From assembly GCA_963377175.1 (NCBI GenBank), contig CAUJNA010001713.1, positions 976,516 to 1,040,515 on the forward strand: a DNA stretch of 64,000 nt, read 5' to 3'. This DNA is from Effrenium voratum (lineage: Eukaryota; Sar; Dinophyceae; Suessiales; Symbiodiniaceae). A model generated the notes under the pieces. The model saw only the letters and a list, made by a program, of their open reading frames with translations, was not told where the DNA came from and made no database searches. Shown one piece after another: positions 35,463-46,480 of the stretch (within the stretch, counting starts at the first letter, position 1; every line of letters begins with the position of its first letter). The translations under genes were made by a program, and so were the position numbers.

Positions 35463-35536
35463 CCTTCAGCCCCAAATCGCGCGAAAGGCGCCGTGACGCG
35501 CAGCTGCGGGTCCAGGCACAGCACCGGCACCGCGGC
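35463..35536 (-). CDS. Candidate internal exon (gene D)
   Basis: After CGAGTCTCAG the block reads AAVPVLCLDPQLRVTAPFAR, then FGAE. It ends near GAAGG followed by GTGGTGG. The VPVLCLDPQLR stretch could be the late strand of a family-25 glycosyltransferase (often a Pro-Pro-Leu segment after a hydrophobic strand). The match is loose. Same strand and order as the exons at 40146 and 41531. Confidence 0.4.
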
Positions 35537-35995
35537 CTGAGACTCGGGCTGCAAAGGTTCAGGCCTCAGCCCTGCCATTGACGTATTGTGAAGGTATTAC
35601 ACGGTTATGAAGTTATGAAGCTGTATATTTCATTTTGGGGCCTTAACCCTACGAAATAGATCGTACCTTAAATTGCCAATGTGGGTTGCGGGCAGGTTCG
35701 AGGTCAGAAAGAGAAAGGACGCATAGCCCACAGCTAGAACCAAGCCCTGCCAAGAAGCAAGGCTGGTTTGGCCCATTGAGTCAAAGTAGACATTCGGGGC
35801 GACAGAGCCCGTCTAAAACCCCCAAGAAAACTCTGAACCCTTCCCTGGGTGGGCCGGCTTTGCCTCTGGAGAAGATCCTCGATAGGCGCAAATTGGAAGT
35901 TCTCCTGCGCCCTGTCTTTACAATGGCAAAGACGACACCTCCTTTGAGTAGGTGCCTTTGGCGTTTACAACTTACTTCTTGCCACAAAAAAGGGC

Positions 35996-36011
35996 CCCCT
36001 AAACCCTAAAT
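35996..36011. repeat. Interstitial CCCTAAA telomere-type motif
   Basis: CCCCTAAACCCTAAAT, two units, like the copy at 26752. Confidence 0.55.
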
Positions 36012-36539
36012 CGCCCGCGCCAACCCACTAAGGGCATGAGCACAGGCCAGGCTGAAAAAGGACTCTGGCGCCCTACGTAGCCGCGGGTGCTCTGACATGT
36101 CTATCAGCAGACATGCGAATCACTGTGTTGGGTCATGGTCGCAGTGTCCTTAAAAGGGGGTTCTAAATGGTTGTCTAAATTTATCTACTGAGGGTTCATG
36201 ATCATCCCTGGCAACCCCAAGTGTGTTTTGACCATGGCACAGGCGCCATTGCCAAATTCACCCCTTCCTAGTTCAGACAATCGAAAGACCAGGGCAACGT
36301 GGAACCCAAATCAACCTCGATAGAACTGTGCGCCTTCAGAACGTCCCCAAGAGAAATGCCCTGCACCCCCACACGCCTCACGAGGGGCCTCTTGTTCCCA
36401 CGCTCCCCTCAGCGCCTGCCAAAGCTGCTCATGCATCCGAAGTTCAGGAGTGCGAGGCAAAGTTGCAGTCTTGTTCTGGCACCACTGCACCGTTCCTCAG
36501 TGACCTCATTTCTATGCAGCAGTGGATTTGTCTTAAATG

Positions 36540-36630
36540 CGGGGAACCCGCAAAATGGTTGGTTGTTTCTAGTTTCCCCTCTCAACCAACCCAAAAGGTT
36601 GTCCTCAAAAAAACACCCATTTGTTTCTTG
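36540..36630. repeat. Short inverted-repeat element, introner-like
   Basis: Begins GGGGAACCCGCAAAATGGTT and ends AACACCCATTTGTTTC, whose reverse complement resembles the left arm. It aligns with the elements at 5312 and 41438 over most of its length. Confidence 0.5.
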
Positions 36631-37684
36631 AAAGCTGGCTATGGTTCAACTTGCCTCCGTGATTTGGCGCAAAAAGCCTGGGCTGGCCACCCCTCTTGAG
36701 CCAAAGAGAAAGCGCGCGGGCCACACCAACCTATCATGCCCGACCATCACAGCGCTCTCCGCCCCTCTCGTCTCACCCCTCAGGCTTCAGCTCAACCCAC
36801 TCCCAACTCAACGCTGAGATCGCTTTTGTTCATTGGCCTCGAGCCCCCAATTTTGCTCCTCACTTCGCGCAGTTCTGCACCCATGCCTGCGAACATCGCT
36901 GGATAACAAGCAATCGCGAGCTAGTTGCCATCTTGAAGCTTGCATGCCGCGGTAGCCTTGTCATCTGAGTGGACGATGTCATTGTCCTCATTCCATGGTT
37001 TGGCTTGCGATACCTGGGACGTCGCGAGCCAAGTGCGTGAACACATCATCTAAGACCCAAGCTCAGTCGAAACAAGCGGCAAGCTTTGAAAGGTGGCCAA
37101 CACAACGGGCATGCGACCAAAAGAACAACACAGAATTACCAAAGATCTGTGGGGGTGCCGTTTTCGGCAGAAGTCATGTCACTCGCGCAGTAGTGAACAC
37201 CTGCATCAGGCCCCCTTTGGAAGCATGGCGCTCAAAGCTGAAGCACATTGAAACCACATGTCCGTGCGCTAACGGCTTGCCAAGGAGCCAACGGCGGCAC
37301 CACCGCGAAGCCCTTCAGCTTGCGCTGGGACACCAAATTCGACATGAAGTTGTCCACAGGTTGATTCACTGGGCGGACACAAGGCAGCGATCTGGAAAAA
37401 CATCCACAAGCAAAAACCCTGCACGATCAAAAACGTGGTCGTGGGAAATGATGTTGCGACTACTGCAAACCTCGAGCCAGCCGAAGAAAGATGTCTTGAA
37501 CCCTCGGTCTGATTGGACCCTGACCTTTATATCATGTCTCTAGCAATCTGCAAATCTGCCTAGTCTAGACACATACAAAAACAAAATTAAATTCAAAAAG
37601 TAAATAAAATAGTATCAACAAAAAAAACCTGAAAGAAGCCACGAAACCGAATGCGGACACGAAAGGGGACTCTTGTCATATCTC
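36631..37684. other. No supported gene; possible retroelement debris
   Basis: A plus-strand frame of 182 codons (36995-37543) has no secure motif. Just before it, VDDVIVLI follows an in-frame stop and recalls a reverse transcriptase box. I do not call an element. Confidence 0.35.
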
Positions 37685-38800
37685 GCGTCGCGACTCTAGT
37701 CACGTTGCTATAGCATGTGTGCTGCCGCGCCTCTCGTCACAACTCTGTCACGTCTCCCATCACGCCTTTCTTGGCGACTCCCGTCATGTCTCTTGTCATG
37801 TGAGTCGTCACCCCTCGCGTCGCCTCTCTGGTCTTTTATCACGTGTCTCGCGTTTCCCGCCGCGTCTTTCCTGGCAACTCTCGTCATGTCTCTTGTCACG
37901 CATGAGTCGTCGGCCCTCGCGTCACGTCTCTGGTCACGTCTCTCGTCACAACGCTCGGCGCATCTCTTTTCACACGTCTCTTGTCACATCTCTCGTCACG
38001 TCTCTGGTCCAATCTCGTCACATCTCTCCTCACAAGTCTCTTATGACATTTATCGCCACGTTGAAGATCTGGATGTGCCTCTTCTCGAGTCACGTCTCTG
38101 GTCATGCCCCTTGTCAGGTTTCTCGTAACAGCGTCTCTTGTCGCGTGTCTCTTTTTTTCTGGTCACGTCTCTTAGTCACGTCTTTGATCACGTCCTTTGT
38201 CGCGTCTCACGTAACAACGTTTCTAGTCTCATCTTTCGTCACGTACCTAGTCTTGCTTTTGGTCACGTCTCTTGACAAGTCTCTTGTATAACAACTCTGG
38301 CCACGTCTCGTCATGACTTTCATCACATCTTTCACCACCACATCTTTCATCACGTGTCTCGACGCGCCTCTCGTCGCGACTACGTAGCATCTCCCATCAC
38401 GTCTTTCTTGGAGACGTCTCCCGTCACGTGCGTCGTCGCCCCTCGCGTCACGTCTCTCTAGTCACGTCTCTGGTCACGACCCTCGCCACGTCTCTTCCAC
38501 ACGACTCTTGTCATATTTGCCGTCCCGTCTCTGGTAACCTCTCGCGTCACGATCCTCGTCACGTCTCTTCTTGCATTTCTCGTCACGTCTCTCGTCGCAG
38601 CTCTCCTGCGCGCCGCATCGTCACGCCTATGGTCGCGTCTTTGGCGCCCCGTCTCTCGTCATAACTTTCATCACATCTCTCATCATGTGTGTTGATGTGC
38701 CTCACGTCACAACTCCGTCACATCTCCCGTCCCGTCTTTCGTGGTCTTTCTCATGTTTTCTAGCCACGACTCGCGTTTCTTGTCACATCTCTCGTCACGT
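37685..38800. repeat. Degenerate CTCGTCACGTCT minisatellite, 1.1 kb
   Basis: Many diverged copies of a unit near TCTCGTCACG, 10-12 bases long, with CATGTCTCTTG and CGCGTCTCTG variants. It is dense in CACGTC and GTCACG. No coding sense. Confidence 0.85.
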
Positions 38801-38815
38801 GTTTCGTCACGACTT

Positions 38816-39213
38816 CGCGATCTCAAAATGTGCCCTGCACCACGGCGAAAGCGATTCAACCCATCCACTGTGCGATCTCAAAATGTGCAACGCGCCACAG
38901 CGAGATCGACTCGACCTACCCAAAGTGCGCAGAGGGCTCACTTTGCGAGCTCAACATGCGCGCCGCGCCACAGCGAGACCGATTCAACCCCCCTGTGCGC
39001 AGAGGGTCACTTTGCAGTCTCAAAATGTGAGCCGCACCACAGCAAGAGCGATTCGACCCACGCAAAGCGCGCAAAGGGCTCACTTTGCGATCTCAAAACC
39101 TGCACCGCGCCACAGCGAGAGCGATTCAACCCACCCAAAATCCGCAGAGGGTTGACTTTGCAATCTCCAAACGCGCACTACGCCACAGCGAGAGCGACTC
39201 GACCCATCAAAGT
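38816..39213. repeat. About 73-bp tandem repeat, six copies
   Basis: Unit contains GATCTCAAAATGTGC, GCGCCACAGCGAGAGCGATT, CAACCCACCCAAA and GCGCAGAGGGCTCACTTTGC. The first copy is shortened to about 55 bp. Adjacent copies differ at roughly one position in five or six. Confidence 0.85.
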
Positions 39214-39400
39214 GCTGCGCCTGCCACGAAATCTGCATGCAAGCTGGAAAGTAATGCGCCTACCACGAAATCTGCACAAAAAGCTCTCAAGTGTTATCTG
39301 CACGAACAGCTCGAAAGTGCTGCGCCCGTCACGACAAATGACGTTACAGCGACACGCAAAGCGCTCAAAATGCTGAGCCTGCCACGAAATCAGAATTTGA
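39214..39400. repeat. Second, degenerate tandem repeat
   Basis: Units contain TGCGCCTGCCACGAAATCTG, then AAGCTC and AAAGTGCTG. At least four diverged copies abut the 73-bp array. Confidence 0.65.
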
Positions 39401-40145
39401 CACTCTCGCATCGCACGACCGATTTCTTGCAAATCTAAAGTCGTGAAAACTAGCCGATTGAACAACAGGGCCAACGAAAACAACATTCGAGGAAACGCTT
39501 GCGCGCGCATTCCAAGCAACACACCTCAAAACGACGACCCCTGAAACGCAAATCACAAGGGATTTGCAACGCAAACGTGAACCTTCACAAAACACTGCGC
39601 CTGCGCAGCAAAACAACGTCTCACGAAAAATGAGACGCTTCAAGTCATCTACTTGGCACGTTTTCGCTTTCCCCATTGGAACTGCGACCGCGACACTCGC
39701 AAACACATACGGACGCTTGCGGACGCTTGCGACCGCTTGGGGACGTAAATTCAACGACTTCCGGTCACGTCCTAACCCCCAGGCCGACCTCTTTTTAAAC
39801 GGGAACCCTTGCGCTGCTCATTCGGGAAAAAAACGCGGCTCCGCCTGGCAGCGCCTGCAGCAGCTTTCGGGCACCCGAGGGCCACAGTACGTAGGCCACA
39901 GTGGTCCAAAGGTACTCTGCCTCACGGACCGTGGGCCCCACCGTGCCTCAGCCCAAGACTGCCCGACTGAAGCAAGCGAAACAAGTTGAACATTCCCGTT
40001 GCATGGTTCATGCGCCGCAGGGATGGCGGACTGGTTCAGTACCCAGCGACCTTCCTGACTGGCCACTTGACGCATCACTGAGGCGCGCTGTTGGGGCCAT
40101 GGAGCTATGCATTCTTTTGTCCGCTGCCATTTTTTCTGAGTTCAC
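39401..40145. other. No gene seen; presumed intron
   Basis: AT-moderate sequence with short open frames. A small GC-rich patch near 39830-39900 is open on both strands without good splice sites. Confidence 0.4.
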
Positions 40146-40237
40146 TTCCGGCAAGGCACGGCGCCAGGGCGCGGCCCGCACGTAGCCCAGCCACAGGACC
40201 TGCGCGGCTTTCCCGCGCAGCTCCTGCAGCGCATTGC
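40146..40237 (-). CDS. Exon of a family-25 glycosyltransferase-like gene (gene D)
   Basis: After TTGACTGCCAG the block reads NALQELRGKAAQVLWLGYVR, then AAPWRRALPE, and stops before GTGAAC, a GT donor. In family 25 (LPS/procollagen galactosyltransferase type) the Glu-Asp-Asp segment is followed by a helix and a hydrophobic strand ending in Leu-Gly. QVLWLGYV fits that strand. The exon needs one base from upstream while the exon at 41531 ends in phase 0, so at least one exon between them is missing from my list. Confidence 0.5.
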
Positions 40238-41437
40238 CTGGCAGTCAAAATGCATGGGGGGGTGCTCGAGTATATGTCAAGCGTCGCATTTGTCTTAGAA
40301 CTTTCATTCAGAACAGTGTGGACTAGTGATGTGCGGCGTTGGTTGACTGAGTCCTTGAAATTAGCACAAAGCCCGCCCTGTTCTTGCCAGCCCGAGGCTC
40401 ATGCAAATTTCTGGAGGTCAGTGAACTAGCGACGCCCCCCCAAACCCAACCCAACCCCCACCAAGCCAGCGGACCCTTGCCCAGCCGCAACTCGGCCCCA
40501 GTGAGGAACAAGGTACATCCACATGGCACAAACGAAGGCGCCACTGGCTTCAAACAAGTCACCTGGCTCATCTTGTGAGCTGGCCAAAGCGTTGCTGGCC
40601 AAGCTTCAGGGCTCAAGAGTCTATTCATTACGTCTCGCAACTTGTGACATGGGCTCTTCTTTCTGCCACCCTGCTAAGCACAGCTGCGATATCAGTCACT
40701 TGTCCATTCCCGTGCGCCTGTTAGTCGCTCGCGGTTGCGGATGTATAACCCCCCCCCCCCGTCCGGCCTAATGCTGCTGCGAACACGCGCTTTGGTCGAG
40801 CATCGTCCTATCAATGCAAAGTGGGCCTGCAACTCAGTCATGTGCTTGCAAGACTTCACGAAAGTAGCTGGAACCGTCCCCATACGTGAGCCGACATCTC
40901 TATCAAAGCAATGCCGGCTATAACAAAAATGACCGAAGCAAATGGATTGCACGCTAGCATCCGCTAGCAAGCACATTGCTACACAACACTCCCATTCGAT
41001 CATTGGTGACATGTACCAGTGATCTCGCACAGCTGTATCTGCCTACGTGTTTCATGCAAGGCACATCTGTTTTGCTTACGGGCAAGTCCACAAGCCGGCA
41101 TGCACACCGCTGCCGACTACGGCTTGCACCGCAATGCCAGGCGCCAATTTGCACTTCAGCCCAAAAAACACCACTGGCTCAGTTGCTTCACTTCGCTAAT
41201 TGTATCATCATCAACGGCGCAGATTCAAACAGGACTCACCCCATCGTTGGCAACGGAGGCCACATGCCTCCAACAAGCGCAGAGCTTTGAAGCGAACTCC
41301 GAAACACACGATCTTACAGGCAACTGGTTGCCGAAATGGCACGTCTTTCGTTTATTGCCCACACACCCCTAAGAATGCCGTTGATAGTTTGCAACATCCC
41401 TGCGCTGCAAGCCCAACCAGCCCCTTTTTCATGCCTG

Positions 41438-41530
41438 TTTGCACATGGGAACGCCCTGAAATGCTTGGTTTGCTTCTGGTTTCAAGTCTAGAAGGGTGCC
41501 CTCAAACAAACCACTCATGTTTTCCCACGC
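41438..41530. repeat. Introner-like element abutting an exon donor
   Basis: The minus-strand intron that follows the exon at 41531 begins GCGTGGGAAAACATGAGTGG, and this is the end of the repeat itself. The other end is GGGAACGCCCTGAAATGCTT. The body matches the elements at 5312 and 36540. The exon-intron border therefore coincides with the element border. Confidence 0.55.
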
Positions 41531-41629
41531 CTCCATCACCAGCAGCGCTTTCCTCGAGGCGGCGCATCGTCGCCAGGCCTTGACGTGGGAGGCTGCGCAG
41601 CCCCGCTCCCCGGCCGTCAGGGCCAAATC
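41531..41629 (-). CDS. Exon of a family-25 glycosyltransferase-like gene (gene D)
   Basis: The 99-nt block reads DLALTAGERGCAASHVKAWR, then RCAASRKALLVME. This is the family-25 signature: a Gly-Glu-x-Gly-Cys-x-x-Ser-His core, Trp in the next helix, and a strand ending in Glu that in the family leads into Glu-Asp-Asp. The exon stops exactly at that Glu, before GC (a GC donor), so the acidic motif would continue in the next exon. Such enzymes transfer galactose or glucose, often in the ER or Golgi. The N-terminal strands (usually an Ile-Asn-Leu motif) should lie upstream, but I could not find them before the LINE cluster begins. Confidence 0.65.
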
Positions 41630-42784
41630 CTCTCGGAGCGGGAGTCAAGGGATGATTTCTTGGACACGCTATCCCTCCCCAAGGAAACATCCCCAGCGCA
41701 AGAGCCGTAGTTGCGTTTTGTTCCTGTTCTTGGGACGAGGCCATGCAAAATTCGGCGACCTTCAGAGAGTGCTCATGATAATTTCCAGTCAACCGCGCTC
41801 GCGCCCTCAAATCGGTTTCCCTCCCCTTCTGGTGAGAATTGTGCTTAGCAATTCTGACGAAGAGCGATACCTGCACTTACACAAAATGGACGGCATGCCT
41901 GGATTCAAATATCAGGCAAACTCCTTCACCGTGTAGCCGCACTTTTGGCCGCCTTCAAACATCCTGGCCCGCCATTTGCGTTTGCGGGGTGGGCATGGGA
42001 AACGTTCCGCTAGTCAAGTAAGAAGATCACAAGTTGACACTGTGCACTTGATAAACTCAAAACGGCTCCTTTGGTTTTTCATCCGTTCAAGCCTTGTCAC
42101 GTAGCGCCAATTGCCTGCCGTATTCCACGCAGCGGCCACCTCACCTCGGAGAGCGCCCGTCGCAAGCCCGAAACCAGAGAAGTGTTTGAAACATGTGTTT
42201 TGCATGTTGTTTGTCCCACTCCCTGCTCCCCAGCAGCACTGCCAAGTAGACAACACAAACAACTGACTGAGAGGTTGCATCAGGTTTGGGGAAGCAAGGC
42301 GAACAAGCAGCTGCTTGGATGACGACACGCCAGGCAAGGCCGTAACTAAGCCATCCTGGCCTGCTTCACACGTGTAGCGATTCAAAAAAGTCTGTGTCCA
42401 GCTGCTTGTGCGAAGAGTTCCATGTTGGGAGTCGAAGTAGAAGGCAGCTTCGCTTGGCAGGAAGCTACGGATCCCAAGGTCGGACGGCAGGACTTGTGCA
42501 AGGCCCTGGCAAGAGCGAAGGGGCAATTGTCAGAGATGGTATCATTGCAGAAGTTCCTGATTGAGCTGGGCACGCAAGCTCCACAAGACATTGTGGTACA
42601 AATCCCCATGGTCAGATGAAGCCCGCAAGCGCAGTCTTGACGGCCTCTGTTGGGACATTCTCATGCAGCCATCGGACACTTGGAGTAGGGACAGTGGCAA
42701 AAACATGGCAACAGAAAGCCTGCAGATGGAAGTGGTGATGGGCCACAACCCCTCGCAGCGAATGATGTTCATGATTTCATCCAA
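41630..42784. other. No gene seen
   Basis: A minus-strand frame of 170 codons (42014-42526) has no motif. The expected N-terminal exons of the glycosyltransferase-like gene were not found here. Confidence 0.4.
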
Positions 42785-43170
42785 TTGCATGTAGCGACAA
42801 AGAATTTACAAAGCATTCGCCAAGTAAGTTGCGAGGATTTCAAACTGGAGCTCATGGCGAGGGGAGACGGAAGAGAGTTTCACGTTGCCAATGGTGGGAA
42901 ATCGCACCGCGGAGTCGGCATTTCAATCTCACCTAGCGCTTGCTATTTTCCTACAACTTGGGAGGATGCTTGCCGGTTGACGAAGTGTACAACTTGCTGA
43001 CAATTTGTTTGACAATGCCGAGCGAAGGAATGCAATTTCGATTGTGGGCGGTGACTTCAATGCATGCACTGGCGCGCTGCAACCTGCAGATGATGCTGAC
43101 AGTGCGGGTTGCTGGGGCCTTGGGCCGCGAAACGGGAACTTTGCTGGCACAATGGGCCGCTGCCGCAGCG
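42785..43170 (+). mobile_element. Degraded LINE, endonuclease domain fragment
   Basis: Plus-strand readings in successive frames give NLQSIRQVSCEDFKLEL, ANGGKSHRGVGI, CYFPTTWEDA, VDEVYNLLTIC, then FDNAERRNAISIVGGDFNAC and GPRNGNFAG. GGDFNA is the apurinic-endonuclease core of non-LTR retrotransposons, and RRGVGI-like and YFPTTW blocks precede it in the usual order. At least two frameshifts and a deletion between the first blocks make it inactive. The related RT fragments nearby lie mostly on the opposite strand, so this is a separate insertion. Confidence 0.75.
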
Positions 43171-43760
43171 TCTGTGCCAGCGCATCTCTGCAACGCGTAT
43201 TGGAACGGCTGCGTAGAAGCGTCGAACACGTGTGCCTATTTTTTGGCAAGAACGCGCGGGACCAACCGCCGGAAGGGTAGAGGGACCGCCCCGTTCGGTT
43301 TGCGGAGGGCTGTGAGGCGGGCCAAGGCAAGGGCCGCGACAACTTCAGCAGGAACTTCCGCTCTCGCACGCTGTGGATGCGGGTGGTCTGGCAGACAAGC
43401 GCTGCCTGCAGGCAGCCTGCGCCTGCGTCTGTAAAGGGGAAGCCTCCCGCTGGCGCTAGCTTCTCACTGCCGCATCATGGGCGGCCTGAGTGTGGCGCAG
43501 GGCTTGCACCAATGAAGTGCGCACGCTGACAGGGGCTGCGTCGCATGGCACACTGGCGGCCTCCACGCCAGGGTTGCCGCGCCCGCCACGCCTCCTTCGC
43601 CGACCAGCTTGCTGGGCGGGCATGGTTCCTCCAACATCCTGGTTCTCCCCCCGCCCAGAAAAGTTAGGGGATGCCCCTGGGCACAAGGGGTCTTGGCGGC
43701 GGTTTTTATGGAGGCCAGCTCCTCACATAAAGCACATTTGTACCCGGGCGGCCCCCGGCC
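43171..43760. other. GC-rich retroelement debris, unassigned
   Basis: Continues from the endonuclease fragment (FFGKNARDQ near 43235 may be its tail) into GC-rich sequence open in several frames. No secure domain. Confidence 0.4.
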
Positions 43761-44459
43761 TCAGCGGGGCAGAAGGGGCAATCCAGGGCGGGGCTGGTGG
43801 GCACACAACGGTCGCGGCCGCAGCCCCTTGCCATCCGCGGGCGGCCCGTCCTCTTGCGGGGCCGGCGCGCAGAGCTCACGCCAAGGCAGGGCGCTTGCGT
43901 CACGGAGGAAAGCTTGCGCCGCACGCGGCAACTGGGCGATCCTTCGAGCCTGGTCGGGAAGACCGTCGACGCCAAGAAAGTCCGCGAAAGTCGACAGAAT
44001 AGCCGAGTCATGGGCACCGGCGTACTTGGCCGTGACCAACGGGGGACAGCGGGGAGAGCAACAAAAAACCAGTAGCAACCAAGACGCTTGCAAGCCATCA
44101 AACGCTGCAGGAGCTGGTCATGGCTGGCTCGCGACGCCAGGAGCTGCACGCCACGCAGGCCCTGCAACATGGACAGGCGACTCACACGACCGAGACGATG
44201 GTCGCTGGTTCGACTCCAAAGCGGCCGCAAGGAAGTGAACAACGCTCTCAGCACCTGCCCGGGTCGACAGGGCGAACTGGAAGGGGCGGTGTGTCTCTTG
44301 GAGGGTGTCGGCTTTGTGTTGGGCAAAGACACGGGCGACCAAGCGACGGGTGAAATCACCGACAACAATGCCCCGGATCCGGCCGTTGGGCTTGCGCAAA
44401 GCGATGAGCCGCCCAAGCCCGAGCGCTCTGGCTGCATCGCGGGGAATGCGCGCTTGGGC
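43761..44459 (-). mobile_element. Degraded LINE, reverse transcriptase start joined to C-terminal part
   Basis: At 44459-44203 the minus strand reads ARIPRDAARALGLGRLIALR, KPNGRIRGIVVGDFTRRLVA and PFQFALSTRAGAESVVHFLA, the fingers part of a reverse transcriptase. At 44093-43761 it reads QASWLLLVFCCSPRCPPLV, AGAHDSAILSTFADFLGVD and IAQLPRAAQ. These match the thumb/C-terminal part of the copy at 44599-46480. The catalytic Asp-Asp region between them is missing, so this copy has an internal deletion. Confidence 0.75.
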
Positions 44460-44598
44460 AACCAATTGCAGCACACGATGTTTTTTAATTATTTTTCTTG
44501 CGCGCACCTTTTTGCGTCTGCCCACGCGGTGAAACTTGGACCGGCGCCGAAGGAGGCGAGACAAAGAAGGCAGCAAAGGCGAGAAGAACGCCATACGA

Positions 44599-46480
44599 CT
44601 ACCCTCGCAGGGGCAGGCGGCTTGGAAGAGGCGCGTCCCCGAGGCCGAGGACGTCGCCGAGGTCCGGCGCCGCATCCGCAGCAGGCTGCGCGGGCGAGAG
44701 CCAAGCGCCGCCCAGCAGGGTGGACACCACGGCGCGCTGGAGAGCTACGCCGAGGAGGCCCCACCACCGGCGCTGCCACGCAACGGCAGCAGAGCGGCGC
44801 AGTGCCGCAGGGGCGCGGAGCGACCGGACGCGCACCAAGCGGCGAACAAGGTCGAACGCCTCGGAACCAAAGCGCCCGCCGACTTCACAGGCGAGGACGA
44901 CGAGCCGCTGTGGGCCAGGGCCAGCAAGCTCAGGGTAGCGCGTTTCCGAGCACGGCACCATCGTGCTCAGCAGCGCGTGGCTGCGAGCGGCCATTCCGGC
45001 GCAGAGGCGAAACCAGCGTGACATCGCAGCAAAGGGCTTCACCGAGGCGAGTGGCGCCATATAGGACGAAGTCCAGGCGCCGGCGATCATCCGCGGCGAC
45101 CCCAGGGGCGGTCGTGTGCGCCAGCCACTGCTGCGGCACGACACGAGCCTCCGGGCCCAGGGCCTCGCGCGCGACGCGAACCCAAGCCTGCTCGATTAAG
45201 GGGGCGCGGCGAGCGAGGAGACCGCTGCGAGGACACGCTGCGGCATGGTCGCCAAGGGCGTCGAGCGCCCCCCCACAGCCCGGCATCCCGGCACCTCCGC
45301 ACATCCCATGCGTGAGTGGCAACGGCAGGCGAAGGCGCCGGCGCAAGGCGACATGCATGTGGGCTGGAGGAAGGGTGGTGCCGGCGTCAGTGGGGACGGC
45401 AGTGAGCCAAGCCCCTGCTTGAGGCCCAGATTGGGAGCGAAAGCACGCCCGGTCGGACGGCGACATGACAGGCAACAACTCGCGCTCGCGATAGTAGGTG
45501 TGAAGAACACGAGACGCGCGAAGCTGCCAACCATGTGGCCAATCACCAGGGTCGCTGTCGGGGGAAGCAGGCGGCGCAGCACGCGCCAACACAACATGCC
45601 AAGACGGGCATGCATCCCAGCCGCAGAGGCGCAGCAAGTCGCCGCACGCGGCTGCCTCGCGGAGGCAAGGTGCGGCCGCCTCATCCCCCACCATCAGCTC
45701 GCGCACGCAGCGCTCAGCAGCCTCGGGCCGGCGTTGTGCCACGACGGGAAGGCGGAGGAAGGCGCAAGCGCGGGCGTGAGGCCAATCCGCCCCGGGCTCG
45801 CCAAGGAGGGTTTGCAGTGTGTCCCACGTGGCGTGGTCGTGGGCCGCAGCATAAGCCGCCGACTGAGAAGGCGGAAGCGTGCGGAGGAGGTGCTGCTCAC
45901 GCGGCGCGGCGCAGAACAAGAGCAAAAGCCACGCGGACTGGAGATCAGGGTTCAGCAAGCAGGCGCCGTTGGTCAGCGAGCCGCTCACCAGAGCATCTCT
46001 CGACGAACTCCGGGCTGCCGATGGGCACGCCCAAAGCGACGAAGCCACGCTCGGGCGCAGGTTTGTCGCCACGCCACACCTCTGGCCCCAGCTCGGCAAT
46101 GCCGGGGGAGGGGGGCCTCCGGCGCGGCTATACACCCGGGTCTTACCAAGGTTCGAGGAGACCCCAGCATACTCCTCAACTGCGCCTGTGACAGCATCGA
46201 TGCTGTCACGTGCACGACTGGCCGTCGTGAACACGTACAGATCATCCAGGAAGGCCGCAAGGCAGTCGCCAGAACGCAGGCCTTGCGAAGCAGCCGTCAG
46301 TCCGGAAAGTCCGGGGGCGGCGACGAGATCTGGAAGAAGCTGTGCTGGGGAGAGGCTGGAAATCTACAACTTCGGGAGGGGCCCATCCCTCCCGTCACAT
46401 GGCGTGGGTCGGAGGGGCGGTGGGAACCTGACTGGACTTGCCTTCGTTGCTGATCCTGCCTCACCGTGCCAGATCCCCCC
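44599..46480 (-). mobile_element. LINE fragment: reverse transcriptase from the FLDD box to the C-terminus
   Basis: The minus strand reads GLRSGDCLAAFLDDLYVFTT (catalytic F-x-DD box), then RDSIDAVTGAVEEYAGVSSN and LGKTRVYS in one frame of 434 codons. This runs through LQSAWLLLLFCAAPREQHL, AAYAAAHDHATWDTLQTLL and ADDRRRLDFVLYG to a stop at 44930. A frameshift continues as YPELAGPGPQRLVVLACEVG, then LRRSAAVAWQRRWWGLLGVA. That tail and the DRRRLD segment recur in the other copies here. Upstream of the FLDD box the frame breaks up, so the 5' half is lost or scrambled. Confidence 0.8.

Noticed and set aside
36694..36704. TTTGGCTCAAG on the minus strand, identical to the last 11 bases of the dinoflagellate spliced leader
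   Set aside because: Only 11 bases, the preceding leader bases do not match, and a chance match in 128 kb of both strands is not negligible.
36930..37543. VDDVIVLI and a 182-codon plus-strand frame as reverse transcriptase remnant
   Set aside because: An in-frame stop precedes the motif, and no second reverse transcriptase block could be aligned with confidence.
44200..44225. GGTTCGACTCC resembling a tRNA T-loop
   Set aside because: The stem does not pair and no anticodon arm is present; it lies within a LINE fragment. No tRNA or rRNA gene was recognised in the window.
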